DNA of 64,000 nt from Larkinella humicola (GCF_008727875.1 NZ_VTWS01000008.1:186001-250000); one strand, 5' to 3'; shown: positions 31,990 through 41,137, counted from the stretch's first letter. A program made the numbers and translations. The notes: generated by a model from the letters alone, not told the origin.

Positions 31990-33153
31990 TTATACGGGCG
32001 TCGGTTCGTTTCGGTTCAGTGCCTCCCCAACCAGGCGGGACGCTGCCCGAACGCCAATTGTAAACCCAAAATAAGGCCCGAAGGCCAAACCGGCCGGAAA
32101 ACTGGTAACGTACAAACCGGGTACGCTGCTCTGAAAACCCTCGTCCAACACCGGAAACCCGTTGCTGACAGCCAGTTCGGCCAGCAGCGACTCATCCAGA
32201 AAGGGCAGCCGCCGAATGTCGACCTGGTAGCCCGTTGCCGCAATCACTGCATCCACCGCCAGTTCTTCGCCCGAATCCAACGTTACGCCTAAACCATCCG
32301 GTTTTTCGGTCACGGCCGTCACCTGCGTCCGGGGATGGAGGCCCACTTCCGGCCGGAAAATCCGCTCGGCCAGCCACGGTTCCAGTTTTAACCGCCCCTC
32401 CGTCCACAGATTCAGGCGATGAATTTCCTGCTCCTCGGCCGACAGGTTCCGGAACCAGCCGGGCTGATCGACCATGCCTTCGACCAGCGGTTCGACCCAC
32501 GACCAATCCGATGGAATGAACTGGGGCGTATCGTGCCGGTAACTAAGATCGATCCGGGCGGCACCGGCTTCGCGCAGGAGGGCCGCCCACTCGAACGCAC
32601 TCTGGCGACCGCCCACGATCAACACCCGTTTACCCTGATAATCTGCCATATTCACCACGTCACGGGTATGCCGGAGCCGGTCCGAAGGAATCAGGTTCGA
32701 CAACGGGGCCGGAATATGGCTGTAGGAATAAAACCCGGTCGCAATCACCACCTGCCGGGCTTCCACCGTCGAGCCGTCGTCCAGCACCGCCCGGAAATGG
32801 CCGTTGTCCCGACTCAGTTGCGTCACATAGGCCGTCTGCACCGGGATTTCCGTTCTTTCCAGAAACCAGTCCGTATACGCCAGATACAATTCCCGCGAGA
32901 GCGGTTTTTCCGGCTTGGGCGATTCTCCGCGTTCGGCCAGAAACCGTTCGATGGTCCACTGCCCGTCGGGGTCCAGGTGCCATTCGACACCCGAGCGCAG
33001 CAGCATTCCGGCGGGCATGTGCCGTTTCCAGAATTCCATCGGGTGCCCAATCACCCGGAAATCGTGCTGCCGGTTTTGAAGATAGGATGCCAGGCCCAGC
33101 CCAAACGGGCCGGCCCCAATGATCAGGGTTTCAGGAGAAGGGTTCATCGTCAT
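31990..33153 (-). CDS. FAD/NAD(P)-binding oxidoreductase, flavin-monooxygenase-like
   Basis: A 387-aa protein. The N-terminal FAD site is LIIGAGPFGLGLASYL (GxGxxG), and a second nucleotide site for NADPH is VLIVGGRQSAFEWAALL (about 175-190). The ATG motif VIAATGYQVDIRRLPFL follows. The arrangement matches flavin-containing monooxygenases and lysine/ornithine N-hydroxylase-like proteins. The substrate is unknown. There is a choice between ATG 33153 and 33147. It is followed on the same strand, with 50-60 nt gaps, by the barrel protein gene and preceded by the M20 peptidase gene. Confidence 0.82.
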   Translation of the reverse strand: MTMNPSPETLIIGAGPFGLGLASYLQNRQHDFRVIGHPMEFWKRHMPAGMLLRSGVEWHLDPDGQWTIERFLAERGESPKPEKPLSRELYLAYTDWFLERTEIPVQTAYVTQLSRDNGHFRAVLDDGSTVEARQVVIATGFYSYSHIPAPLSNLIPSDRLRHTRDVVNMADYQGKRVLIVGGRQSAFEWAALLREAGAARIDLSYRHDTPQFIPSDWSWVEPLVEGMVDQPGWFRNLSAEEQEIHRLNLWTEGRLKLEPWLAERIFRPEVGLHPRTQVTAVTEKPDGLGVTLDSGEELAVDAVIAATGYQVDIRRLPFLDESLLAELAVSNGFPVLDEGFQSSVPGLYVTSFPAGLAFGPYFGFTIGVRAASRLVGEALNRNEPTPV

Positions 33154-33182
33154 TCAAGAGTTGCAGGGTTTTGTTGGATGCG

Positions 33183-34466
33183 TCAGCGCGTCAGGCGGTA
33201 CAGCAGCAAAGCCGCCCGCTGAATCAGAAACGGGTATTCTTTCAGGTTGATGTTTTCCTCGATGCTGTGCGCGCCTTTTCCCGATGCGCCGAGTCCGTCC
33301 AGACACGGCAGGTATTCCGCCACGAACGAAACGTCTCCCGCCCCCCGCGACCCCGGATCACCCGCCAGCACCGGCCCCAGGCCCATGTCGCGGCTGATCT
33401 GATCCACCACTTTCCGCAGGTTTTCGTTCTTTTCCGACGGTTCCATGGCCGGAATGCCGTCCTGAAACGTGATCGTCGCTTTGGTCAGCGGCAGGCTTTT
33501 TTCCACAATGTCGCGCATCCGGGCGCGGGCGCTTTCTTTCTGTTTCTCTGAAATAAACCGCAGATCCCCTTTTACCAGCGCCGACGGGGCCACGATGTTG
33601 GTTTTTCCGGTGGTTTCGCCTTTGGCGGATTTGTTGTCATACCGCACTTCCGAACCGCCGATCATCAGGCCCGGATTGAACGTCAGGTATTGCTCCTGCC
33701 CCAGGGCGCGCCGAAATTCGTTCAGAATCCGGGCGGATTCAAAAATGGCACCGTAGCCCAGATCACTGAAAATCCGCGATGAATGCCCCGTCCGGGCCAC
33801 CACCTTGAGCGTCCAGCTACTCGAACCGCGTCGGCCGGTGGTGACGTGGGTCAGTCCCTGTGCCCCTTCAAACGCCAGGGCCAGGTCGCATTTTTTGGCC
33901 CGTTCGATGAAATCCCTGCGGCTTTCGGGGCCGCCACTGCTTTCTTCGTCGCCCGTGAAATAGGCTGTAATCGAGACGTCATCCAGCAGTTTCTGAGCGT
34001 GTAACGCTTTCAATGCGGCCAAAATGAGCACGTTACCGCCTTTGATATCGTTGGCTCCCTGACCCGTAGCCGTCGAATCATTCACCCGCGTAAAGGGATC
34101 GAAGGGAAGACTTTTTTCAAAAACCGTATCCAGGTGTCCGATCAGAAACAGCTTTTTGCCGCGTTTGCCCTGCCGGGTAGCCACCAGATGCCCGGCGCGG
34201 TTGAGGGAATCGGGCAAGGTCACCCACTCGGTCTTGAAACCCAGCTTTTCAAATTCATCGGCCAGGAGTTTACCGTTTTCCCGGACGCCCTCGAGGTTGA
34301 GCGTTCCGCTGTTGATGTTGACGGTTTTTTCCAGGAACTTCTCCGTTTCGGGGTGAATTTGCCGGACGGTTGAAAGTATTTTTTTTTCAACCGGCGAAAG
34401 CGATTGGCCCCAGACGCCGGGTGCGATGCCCAGCAGCAGGAGTGCCTTGATGAAGAATTTGGTCAT
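33183..34466 (-). CDS. Secreted M20-family metallopeptidase (glutamate carboxypeptidase-like)
   Basis: A 427-aa protein with a signal peptide (…LLLGIAPGVWGQ). Metal-site motifs are GHLDTVFEKS (first His/Asp), GANDIKGGNVL (bridging Asp), TGDEESSGG (catalytic Glu pair) and C-terminal KGAHSIEENINL (last His). A lid domain lies between about 205 and 325 (GRRGSSSWTLKVVARTGHSS). Length and layout match CPG2/CPDG2-type carboxypeptidases that cleave C-terminal Glu or other amino acids in the periplasm. A perfect 8-bp inverted repeat lies just before the start codon. Confidence 0.88.
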   Translation of the reverse strand: MTKFFIKALLLLGIAPGVWGQSLSPVEKKILSTVRQIHPETEKFLEKTVNINSGTLNLEGVRENGKLLADEFEKLGFKTEWVTLPDSLNRAGHLVATRQGKRGKKLFLIGHLDTVFEKSLPFDPFTRVNDSTATGQGANDIKGGNVLILAALKALHAQKLLDDVSITAYFTGDEESSGGPESRRDFIERAKKCDLALAFEGAQGLTHVTTGRRGSSSWTLKVVARTGHSSRIFSDLGYGAIFESARILNEFRRALGQEQYLTFNPGLMIGGSEVRYDNKSAKGETTGKTNIVAPSALVKGDLRFISEKQKESARARMRDIVEKSLPLTKATITFQDGIPAMEPSEKNENLRKVVDQISRDMGLGPVLAGDPGSRGAGDVSFVAEYLPCLDGLGASGKGAHSIEENINLKEYPFLIQRAALLLYRLTR

Positions 34467-34470
34467 GATA

Positions 34471-34499
34471 GAGAATCAGCAGGTTGATTCTCAAATTTA
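34471..34499 (-). promoter_or_regulatory. Promoter element TAAATTTG with adjoining 8-bp inverted repeat
   Basis: The minus strand reads TAAATTTG (34499-34492), an exact TAnnTTTG match, followed at once by GAGAATCA-N6-TGATTCTC (34471-34492), which ends 4 nt before the M20 gene start. The repeat would straddle the transcription start, a good place for an operator. It could also be a short terminator stem for the desaturase gene upstream. Confidence 0.4.
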
Positions 34500-34509
34500 G
34501 CAGAAAATT

Positions 34510-35658
34510 TCAGACCTGCTGCGAACTGGCAACGGGTTGCGGAACACAGACGACACGCGGGGCGACAACGGTTTGCCCGGCGTGTCGTCCCAGGTTTTTC
34601 AGCATGTTGACGTGCGAACCCAGCGCATCCATCAACGAGGTTTTCTGGTAATACGGAAGTCCGAACTCCTGGGCCGTGGCCTGCACGATGGGCGCAATGG
34701 CGGGGTAATGCACGTGGCCGATCGACGGAAACAAGTGGTGTTCGATCTGGTAATTCAACCCGCCGATGAACCAGGACAAAACCCGGGAAACCGAGAAATT
34801 GGCGGTGCTTTCCAGTTGGTGAATGGCCCAGGCATTTTCAATGTTCCCCTGATCGTTCCGAATCGGGGAATGCACCTCTTCAATGATGTGCGCCAACTGA
34901 AAAATCACGCTCAGCACGAAGCCCGCGACAAAGTTCATCAGCAGAAAACCGAGCGCCCACTGTCCGAACGTGATGTCGGTTAATACGAGCGGCAGTACGC
35001 CGACAAAAACCACGTAAAATAGCTTGCCCGCCAGCAAAATCAGGATTTCGCGCGACGAAAACGGCTTGGTCAGTTTCGATTTGGACTTCCGGTTGAACTC
35101 TCCGATCTGCTTAAAATCCTTCACCAGAAAGGAGAAGGTCATCAAACCGTACAGCAAAAAGGCGTAAATGTGCTGGTAGCGGTGCATTTTTTGCAGGCGT
35201 TGCTGGTCGCACAACCGCAGGAACGGTTTGCCCGTAATGTCGCTGTCCAACTGGTCGATGTTGGTATACGTATGGTGCAGGGTGTTGTGCTGAACTTTCC
35301 AGTTGTAGACGTTGCCGCCGAGCAAATAGAGACTACCACTGAACAGATTGTTGACCCAGGGCGAGGTTGAAAACGAACCGTGGTTGGCGTCGTGCATGAC
35401 CGACATCCCCACGCCGGCAATCCCGATTCCCATGATGCCCGACAGGATGAGCATGGCCCAGGCTGGAAATAGATTGGTCAGAATCAGGATGTAAGGAACC
35501 AGATACAGGCTGAGCATAAAAATCGCTTTACCCACCATCGGCGAACCACCCGCTTTGCAAATGGCGTTTTCCTGGAAGTACTGCTCAATTCTCGTACGGA
35601 GTACCGGAAAAAAAGTAGACTTGTCTTTGTTCAGAAATTTTACGTTTGTAGTCGTCAT
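34510..35658 (-). CDS. Membrane fatty-acid desaturase (acyl-CoA/linoleoyl-CoA type)
   Basis: About 382 aa from ATG 35658 (MTTTNVKFLNKDKST). The three histidine boxes of membrane di-iron desaturases are intact: HDANH, HNTLHH and QIEHHLFP. Four to five hydrophobic segments span the membrane (AIFMLSLYLVPYILILTNLF, LILSGIMGIGIAGVGMSVM, LLAGKLFYVVFVGVLPLVL). The QxxHH third box is typical of front-end/acyl-lipid delta-type desaturases. It probably adjusts membrane fluidity. The cytochrome b5 domain present in some relatives is absent, so a separate electron donor is needed. Confidence 0.9.
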   Translation of the reverse strand: MTTTNVKFLNKDKSTFFPVLRTRIEQYFQENAICKAGGSPMVGKAIFMLSLYLVPYILILTNLFPAWAMLILSGIMGIGIAGVGMSVMHDANHGSFSTSPWVNNLFSGSLYLLGGNVYNWKVQHNTLHHTYTNIDQLDSDITGKPFLRLCDQQRLQKMHRYQHIYAFLLYGLMTFSFLVKDFKQIGEFNRKSKSKLTKPFSSREILILLAGKLFYVVFVGVLPLVLTDITFGQWALGFLLMNFVAGFVLSVIFQLAHIIEEVHSPIRNDQGNIENAWAIHQLESTANFSVSRVLSWFIGGLNYQIEHHLFPSIGHVHYPAIAPIVQATAQEFGLPYYQKTSLMDALGSHVNMLKNLGRHAGQTVVAPRVVCVPQPVASSQQV

Positions 35659-36106
35659 ATTCAACTTCCTGGGTTACTAGGCACTTGTCAACCGGTTATC
35701 CACTGACGACTGTATCGCTCCCCTGCTTCTAAATTGTGCGTTTTGCTGCTTTTGCTAACAATGTATATCTTATAACGATGAAAACCGTATTTTATACTGT
35801 GTCTATGAAATATATATATTAATACCAACGCAAACTATGAGATGATGCCCTTGCCTAACAGTTGTTTAAGTGCCAGCGGCACGTACTGTTACGAGCAAAT
35901 TGGATCCCTCCGGGGTCAATAATCTCACAGTTTGCGTTAACACCACTTTTAGTTTCGTCTTCAGTCCGGTTCTCCAAAAGCGTTCGGTCTTGGGAAAGTA
36001 GGATAAAATTGCATACGAATCGGGTAGTAAAACAGAACCGATCTTCAACTATTTGCTTTTCCTTTGCAGTGGAAATGAAAGCGGGACGATTGACACCCGA
36101 CAAACT
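35659..36106. other. 448-nt AT-rich divergent intergenic region
   Basis: No gene is seen. The segment near 35760-35825 is very AT-rich (ATATATATTAATA), suiting promoter use. A 17-18-nt inverted repeat AACGCAAACT(A/G)TGAGAT lies at 35827-35844 and 35921-35938 and encloses small stems such as GTGCC-AGC-GGCAC (35870-35882). The enclosed 112 nt could be a MITE-like insertion or a small structured RNA. Confidence 0.5.
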
Positions 36107-37126
36107 ATGGAAACACTCGTATGCACCACGCCAGGCCAGTTTGAATACCGTCCCGGCCTAAAACCGGAGCTGACTCCGGGGCACGCCATCGTAAAAATTC
36201 AGCGCATCGGCATCTGCGGAACCGACCTGCACGCCTTTGAAGGAACGCAGCCGTTTTTCGAATATCCCCGGATTCTGGGTCACGAACTGGCGGGAGAGCT
36301 GGTCGATTTCGACGATGCGCCCGGTTTTCAGAAAGGCGAACGGATTACGTTCATGCCCTATTTCTACTGCGGAACCTGCGTGGCCTGCCGCGCCGGAAAA
36401 ACCAATTGCTGCGCCCAGCTCCGGGTTTCGGGCGTTCACATCGACGGCGGCATGGTCGAATACCTGAGCGTTCCAAGCTATTCGCTGATTCACGGCGACG
36501 GCCTGAGCCTGGACGAACTGGCGCTGGCCGAGCCCTTGTCCATCGGTGCCCACGGCATTCGGCGGGCGGATGTACAGCCCGGAGAGTTTGTGCTGGTGGT
36601 TGGCGCCGGGCCGATCGGTCTGGGGGTCATGGAGTTTGCCCGAATTGCGGGTGGTCAGGTCATCGCGATGGATGTGAATGAATCCCGGCTGGCGTTTTGT
36701 CGGGAGAAACTCCGGGTGCCCTACACCATCGACGCCCGTTCGGCCGATGTGGCTGAACAGCTCCGCGAGATAACCAACGGCGACATGCCGACCGTGATTG
36801 TCGACGCCACCGGCAACCGGACGGCCATCAACAACGCGTTCCCGTATATGGCCCACGGCGGGCGGTATGTTCTGGTCGGTTTGCAACGGGGCGACGTCTC
36901 TTTGAGCCATCCCGAATTTCACAAACGCGAAGCCACGCTGATGAGCAGCCGGAACGCCACCCGGCAGGATTTCGAACACGTTCTGGCCTGTCAGAAAAAG
37001 GGGCTGATCGATCCGGTCACCTACATTACGCACCGGGTTCAGTTCGGTCAGGTCCGGGACGAATTCGCCGGCTGGCTGAATCCGGCCAACGGCGTGATCA
37101 AAGCGATGGTGGAACTCAACAACTGA
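36107..37126 (+). CDS. Zinc-binding medium-chain alcohol dehydrogenase
   Basis: About 339 aa from ATG 36107 (METLVCTTPGQFEY). Catalytic-zinc ligands appear in GICGTDLHAF (Cys) and GHELAGE (His-Glu). The structural zinc site is the four-Cys loop YCGTCVACRAGKTNCC. The Rossmann NAD(P) site is VLVVGAGPIGLGVMEFARIAGG, with an acidic residue after strand 2 (AMDVNESR), favouring NAD. The whole resembles sorbitol, threonine or galactonate-type dehydrogenases of the MDR superfamily; the substrate cannot be fixed. It stands alone before the PepSY gene. Confidence 0.87.
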   Translation: METLVCTTPGQFEYRPGLKPELTPGHAIVKIQRIGICGTDLHAFEGTQPFFEYPRILGHELAGELVDFDDAPGFQKGERITFMPYFYCGTCVACRAGKTNCCAQLRVSGVHIDGGMVEYLSVPSYSLIHGDGLSLDELALAEPLSIGAHGIRRADVQPGEFVLVVGAGPIGLGVMEFARIAGGQVIAMDVNESRLAFCREKLRVPYTIDARSADVAEQLREITNGDMPTVIVDATGNRTAINNAFPYMAHGGRYVLVGLQRGDVSLSHPEFHKREATLMSSRNATRQDFEHVLACQKKGLIDPVTYITHRVQFGQVRDEFAGWLNPANGVIKAMVELNN

Positions 37127-37213
37127 TCCGGCAGCGTTTGCAGCCTAATAAGCCGGTTTTTGACGCAAAAACAATAGGGTTCCCGCGCCGAATTTGGTAT
37201 CTTGCTTTTACAT

Positions 37214-37804
37214 ATGAAAGACCTTAAAGACCGTTCGCGCAGGCTTCGATTCTACCGGAAAATTCACGGGGTATTGGGCGGAACCCTCTTCTTCTTTTTC
37301 TTAATCATTGCGGTGACGGGGCTCCTGCTGGGTTGGAAAAAACATTCCGGCGGGGTATTACTGGCCAAATCGTACAAAGGCGTTTCGGCCGATCCGAAAA
37401 CCTGGCTGCCCGTCGATTCGCTCCAGAAAATTGCGTTCAACACGCTGCGGGACTCGGTTTCCGCCGAGCTGTCGCCGGAACTGGACCGGATCGACATTCG
37501 TCCGCAGAAAGGCATGGTGAAATTTGTGTTTGCCGATCACTACGCAGGCATTCAACTGGATTGCGCCACCGGCCAGGTCTTACACATCGAAACCCGCCGG
37601 TCCGATTTCATCGAAAAACTACACGACGGTTCCTACCTCGACGCCCTGGTCAAACTGGATGAACAACCGTTCAAACTCCTCTATACCAGCATCATGGGCA
37701 TCGCGCTGATCCTGTTTTCTGTCACCGGTTTTTACCTCTACTACGGCCCGAAACGGATTCGACAGGAGAAGCTGACGCGGTCGGCCAAACCGGTGATTCA
37801 ATAA
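37214..37804 (+). CDS. PepSY-associated TM-helix protein
   Basis: 196 aa from ATG 37214 (MKDLKDRSRRLRFYRKIHGVLGG). Helix 1 (FFFFLIIAVTGLLLGW) with the preceding FYRKIHGVLG motif and C-terminal helix IMGIALILFSVTGFYLYYGPKR are characteristic of PepSY_TM proteins. The periplasmic middle carries a PepSY-like segment (DRIDIRPQKGMVKFVFADHYAGIQLDCATGQVL). Relatives occur near siderophore and haem receptors, where some act in reductive iron release. The convergent gene here encodes a haem-type TonB receptor, which fits an iron-related role, though this is inferred. Confidence 0.82.
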   Translation: MKDLKDRSRRLRFYRKIHGVLGGTLFFFFLIIAVTGLLLGWKKHSGGVLLAKSYKGVSADPKTWLPVDSLQKIAFNTLRDSVSAELSPELDRIDIRPQKGMVKFVFADHYAGIQLDCATGQVLHIETRRSDFIEKLHDGSYLDALVKLDEQPFKLLYTSIMGIALILFSVTGFYLYYGPKRIRQEKLTRSAKPVIQ

Positions 37805-37899
37805 CGGTTTACGGTTTACGGTTTACGGTTTACGGTTTACGGTTTACGGTTTACGGTTTACGGTGGCTAACTTGCGTCAGCCACCGTAAACCGTAAACT
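37804..37899. repeat. Eight tandem ACGGTTT units folding back on themselves
   Basis: ACGGTTT is repeated eight times (37804-37859). The last units, 37848-37865, pair with 37882-37899 as a perfect 18-bp stem around a 16-nt loop containing TTGCGTCAGCC. It lies directly after the PepSY stop codon and before the convergent TonB receptor gene. The loop core GCGTCAGCC also occurs in the loop of the hairpin at 27054-27134. Confidence 0.85.
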
Positions 37900-37920
37900 G
37901 AAAACCGACTTAAAACCGCC

Positions 37921-40326
37921 CTAAAACCTCGCCCGCAGCGAAACGATGACGTTCCGGCCCGGTGCCACGATTCCCGAACTGTAGGGACGATACCGCTGAT
38001 CGGTGAAGTTTTCCACCCCCGCGTTGATCGACAACAGATCCGTGAGTTGGTAGTGCGCCTTGAAATTCAAGGTGTACCAACCCGGCGAATACGGTTTTCC
38101 GTCGGCGTCGATGGCATACATGTAATCCTTGCCCTGCTCTTCCTGCGCCAACTCGTTGTTGGCCACCTTGTCATTGTACATCCCGTAGAGTTCCAGCCGC
38201 AGCTTTTTGGCCGTATAACTCAGCCGCGTGATGCCGAACCAGGGAGCCGCGTGACGCAGCGGGCTGGTGGTGCCGTCGTCCAGTTCTTCGTCACCCTTCT
38301 GGTAAGTAAAGTGTGACGACAGACCGAATCCGGCTGGCAACTTGATTTCCAGACCAGCCTGAATCCCGTAGACCGTCGCTTTGGCCGCATTCTGAATCGC
38401 CTGAACCTGACTCAATTCGCCATGGTACTGAATGCTGTCCTGACCGTTCAGCGTAAAATTCCGCCGAACCAGCGCGTTGTCCAGATACGTATAATATGCC
38501 GTCAGGTCGACTTTTACCCGGTTTCCGAAGACTTTGGCAACGCCCACCTCCGCATTGTAGGCATACTCCGCCTTCAGATTCGGATTGGGAATGACCACCG
38601 AACCCGGCTCCGATTCAAACACCTTTCCGACATCATCGACGTTGGGCGAGCGAAAACCGGTGGACAGATTCGCACTCAAACTCCAGGTGCTGGCCGGGTG
38701 ATAAACCAGTCCCGCGCTGCCGGTCAGGGCACCGTTGTTAAGTTTCGCGGTGGTAAACGGGAACGGGTAAAACGTGGTTTCGAACTTCGAATTCAGGACA
38801 AACTGGTTGTAGCGCGCTCCGGCCTGAAACGTCAGGTTGTCGCTGGCTTTTAGCTGGTACGTCAGGTAAGCCGCATACGATGCCCAGTTCGATTTGGGGT
38901 AGCGCGGAGCACCCGGCACGGAAGCATTCGTGACAATGTTCAGATTCGTAGCCGTCGAAATCACATCGTTGTAGATCGCTTCCAGTCCATAAAACAGCTT
39001 TTGTTTGTCGTTCAACTGCTTGTTGAAGTCGATACTGGCCGAAAAAGCATTCACCTTTTCGAGCGTCGTCCGCCGTTCGGGCGTATTCAGGTCGCGGTCG
39101 ATGCGGCTTTCTTCAAAAAACTGGTGGGCCAGCCGGATGCTCATCTGGTCGTATAATCCTCCGCTTGCGGTATTCGTGATGGTCAGGTTGTTCATCATCC
39201 ATTCCTGCGGGCCGTAGTTCCATTCCGCACTGCGTGGCAGATTCCGGCGGTAGCGCAGAAGCCGGTCGTATCGCGCGTAGTTGGACGTGGTCGAATACTG
39301 AAAACCGTAGTTGAAATCCCAGCGGTCATTCGGTTTGAACCGAATTTTCTGCATCAGATTGATCTGCGAATAGCCCGTCGGACGCTGCACCCGCTGGTCC
39401 TGGTTCTGAATCACCCGGTCTTCGCTGTCGATCCGCTCGACGTATTCCTTGCGGAGGTATTCGTCCGGCCCGTGCGAACCCATGCGCAAATCGCCGAAAT
39501 CGTTGTGGGAAATGCTGGTGGCAATCCCCCATTTTTTCCAGCCCACACGCACGTCGGCGTGGCCCGTCAGCTCGCTGTTGGCGGACGAATACCGCCCCAC
39601 CGCCGAACCCGACACCAGCGGTTCTGCACTGTCCGACAATTTGGGCATCAGCGTGTAGAAACTCATCACGCCCCCAATGGCATCACTACCGTACATGACC
39701 GAACCCGGCCCAAAAACCACCTCCGTATTTTCGATGGAAAACGGATCAAGCGAAATCACATTTTGCAGGTTACCACTCCGAAAAATAGCGGTATTCATCC
39801 GCACGCCGTCGACCGTAATCAGCAGACGGTTGGTCGAAAACCCGCGAATCATCGGGCTTCCTCCGCCCTGTTGGCTTTTCTGGATGAACACTTCGCCGGA
39901 TTGGCCCAGCAGATCGGCGGCCGTCTGCGGATTCTGAAACGCTACGTCTTTGGCCGAGATTGTCGTAATTTTGACCGGCACATCCCGGCTCGACTGATTC
40001 CAGCGATTGGCCGTCACCACCACCTGATCCAGCGACAGCGACGACGGTTTGAGGTACAGAGACAACCCGGCTTTCGCCAGTTCGTCGTAACTGACGGTTT
40101 GGGCCTGGTAGCCAACGGATCGGATCTCGATCCGGTCAGCGCCTTTAAAAGCGGTGATGTCTACCTTGCCTTTGGCTCCTGAAAGAAGCAAAACCGTCGG
40201 TTCCTGGCTCGAAAGCGTCACCCGTTCGAGCGGCCGGGAATCTTCCCGGTCTTTGATGGCAATCACCTGGGCGTAGCTTTCCGCGTAGGCCCCGAGCAAC
40301 GCCCAGAGAATTATAATTTTTTTCAT
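37921..40326 (-). CDS. TonB-dependent receptor, haem/haemoglobin-receptor type
   Basis: An 801-aa protein with a signal peptide (MKKIIILWALLGAYAESYAQ). A short carboxypeptidase-like domain (about 22-95) precedes the plug (about 105-230, VVVTANRWNQSSRDVPV, SPMIRGFSTNRLLITVDGVR, FGPGSVMYGSDAIGGVMSF). The barrel has TGFRSPNVDD and NPNLKAEYAYN, resembling the FRAP and NPNL boxes of haem receptors, between which the haem-binding His usually lies. The protein ends VIVSLRARF, a good outer-membrane signature. A haem or haemoprotein ligand is inferred. Confidence 0.85.
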   Translation of the reverse strand: MKKIIILWALLGAYAESYAQVIAIKDREDSRPLERVTLSSQEPTVLLLSGAKGKVDITAFKGADRIEIRSVGYQAQTVSYDELAKAGLSLYLKPSSLSLDQVVVTANRWNQSSRDVPVKITTISAKDVAFQNPQTAADLLGQSGEVFIQKSQQGGGSPMIRGFSTNRLLITVDGVRMNTAIFRSGNLQNVISLDPFSIENTEVVFGPGSVMYGSDAIGGVMSFYTLMPKLSDSAEPLVSGSAVGRYSSANSELTGHADVRVGWKKWGIATSISHNDFGDLRMGSHGPDEYLRKEYVERIDSEDRVIQNQDQRVQRPTGYSQINLMQKIRFKPNDRWDFNYGFQYSTTSNYARYDRLLRYRRNLPRSAEWNYGPQEWMMNNLTITNTASGGLYDQMSIRLAHQFFEESRIDRDLNTPERRTTLEKVNAFSASIDFNKQLNDKQKLFYGLEAIYNDVISTATNLNIVTNASVPGAPRYPKSNWASYAAYLTYQLKASDNLTFQAGARYNQFVLNSKFETTFYPFPFTTAKLNNGALTGSAGLVYHPASTWSLSANLSTGFRSPNVDDVGKVFESEPGSVVIPNPNLKAEYAYNAEVGVAKVFGNRVKVDLTAYYTYLDNALVRRNFTLNGQDSIQYHGELSQVQAIQNAAKATVYGIQAGLEIKLPAGFGLSSHFTYQKGDEELDDGTTSPLRHAAPWFGITRLSYTAKKLRLELYGMYNDKVANNELAQEEQGKDYMYAIDADGKPYSPGWYTLNFKAHYQLTDLLSINAGVENFTDQRYRPYSSGIVAPGRNVIVSLRARF

Positions 40327-40338
40327 AGCTTACCGGTT

Positions 40339-40427
40339 AGGAAGACACGAAAGACCTGAGAAGAGCGACAACCCTTTGTTCATCAAGGGCGTGCTCTTTA
40401 CTCTTTTGTCTTTATTCTCTTGTCTTC
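40339..40427. repeat. Low-complexity imperfect hairpin upstream of the haem-type receptor
   Basis: Arms GAAGACACGAAAGACC... (from 40342) and ...TCTCTTGTCTTC (to 40427) are inverted, degenerate AAGAC/AGAAGAG units around AACCCTTTGTTCATCAAGGG, which forms its own small stem. It falls in the leader of the TonB receptor gene. Confidence 0.5.
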
Positions 40428-40493
40428 GGTATTCGTTTCACATGCATTCAGACACACGCATTCGAAGCTGACGGGAAATGGTCAGCCCGGAAA

Positions 40494-41042
40494 TCAAACG
40501 TACACGATGTGAAACGACCGTTCAGGTGGAAGCTGCGGAGGGGTGAGGGCCACGTAGAGAGCAAACTGGTTGATAAAACCGCCGACCCTTTGTTCAGGAA
40601 ACCAGTTGGTTGGGGGATAAATCCAGGAAAGCAATTCCTGGCAGAAAAGCGGTTGTAAAAAGGGGGAGGCTTCGGTCGATTCTTCTTCCTGCTGCGCGTC
40701 TTTTTCGAGCATTTCCAGCGACGCCAGTTGTCGGTTCAGGCGGGTTTCTTCTTTGTCCCACCAGCACTCGTAAACCACACTGTCGCCGACCACCGTCGTT
40801 GCGATCAGGTCATACATCTGCCCCTGGTATTCAAACTCGTGGTCGTGTTCCCAGCGCAGGCTGGTTTTGATTTCGGAAACCGCCAGTTTCAGCATCACCC
40901 GCTGCGATTCCGTACGGCCCTCTTCCAGACGGTTTTCCACGTCTTTCCTGACCCGGTATTTTTGGGATTGCAGGAGCGTATAGGTTCCCCAGAAAGGCAA
41001 ACCCAGCGTCATCAGGAGCAGTATGAGTATCGACGTCCTCAA
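40494..41042 (-). CDS. Membrane-anchored hypothetical protein
   Basis: A 182-aa protein with an N-terminal hydrophobic helix (ILILLLMTLGLPFWGTYTLL, residues about 5-24) and a charged extracytoplasmic part, including a helical KDVENRLEEGRTESQRVMLKLAVSEIKTSLRW segment and WEHDHEFEYQGQMYDLI. I recognise no family. It is encoded upstream of the haem-type TonB receptor on the same strand, 167 nt away, so a link to metal or haem uptake is possible; His-rich WEHDHEF and HIVYV could bind metal. Confidence 0.65.
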   Translation of the reverse strand: MRTSILILLLMTLGLPFWGTYTLLQSQKYRVRKDVENRLEEGRTESQRVMLKLAVSEIKTSLRWEHDHEFEYQGQMYDLIATTVVGDSVVYECWWDKEETRLNRQLASLEMLEKDAQQEEESTEASPFLQPLFCQELLSWIYPPTNWFPEQRVGGFINQFALYVALTPPQLPPERSFHIVYV

Positions 41043-41090
41043 TCCGGCAAATGGGTAAAGGTTAGAGCAAGCGGAACACGGGTTGGTTTC

Positions 41091-41137
41091 AAAAAAACAG
41101 GAACCAGCTAACCGGAACTTTCGTCCTGATTAGCTGG
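41091..41137 (-). terminator. Rho-independent terminator after the first BNR gene
   Basis: On the minus strand CCAGCTAA...TTAGCTGG (8-bp stem, 41137-41104) is followed by TTCCTG and seven T residues (41097-41091). It lies 26 nt past the stop of the 1028-aa gene. Confidence 0.7.

Noticed and set aside
35870-35882. GTGCC-AGC-GGCAC hairpin as a terminator
   Set aside because: No T-tract follows and no gene ends there.
37804-37859. Tandem ACGGTTT array as iterons of a replication origin
   Set aside because: No dnaA, rep gene or DnaA boxes nearby, and the array folds back on itself at a convergent gene end, better fitting a terminator-like repeat.
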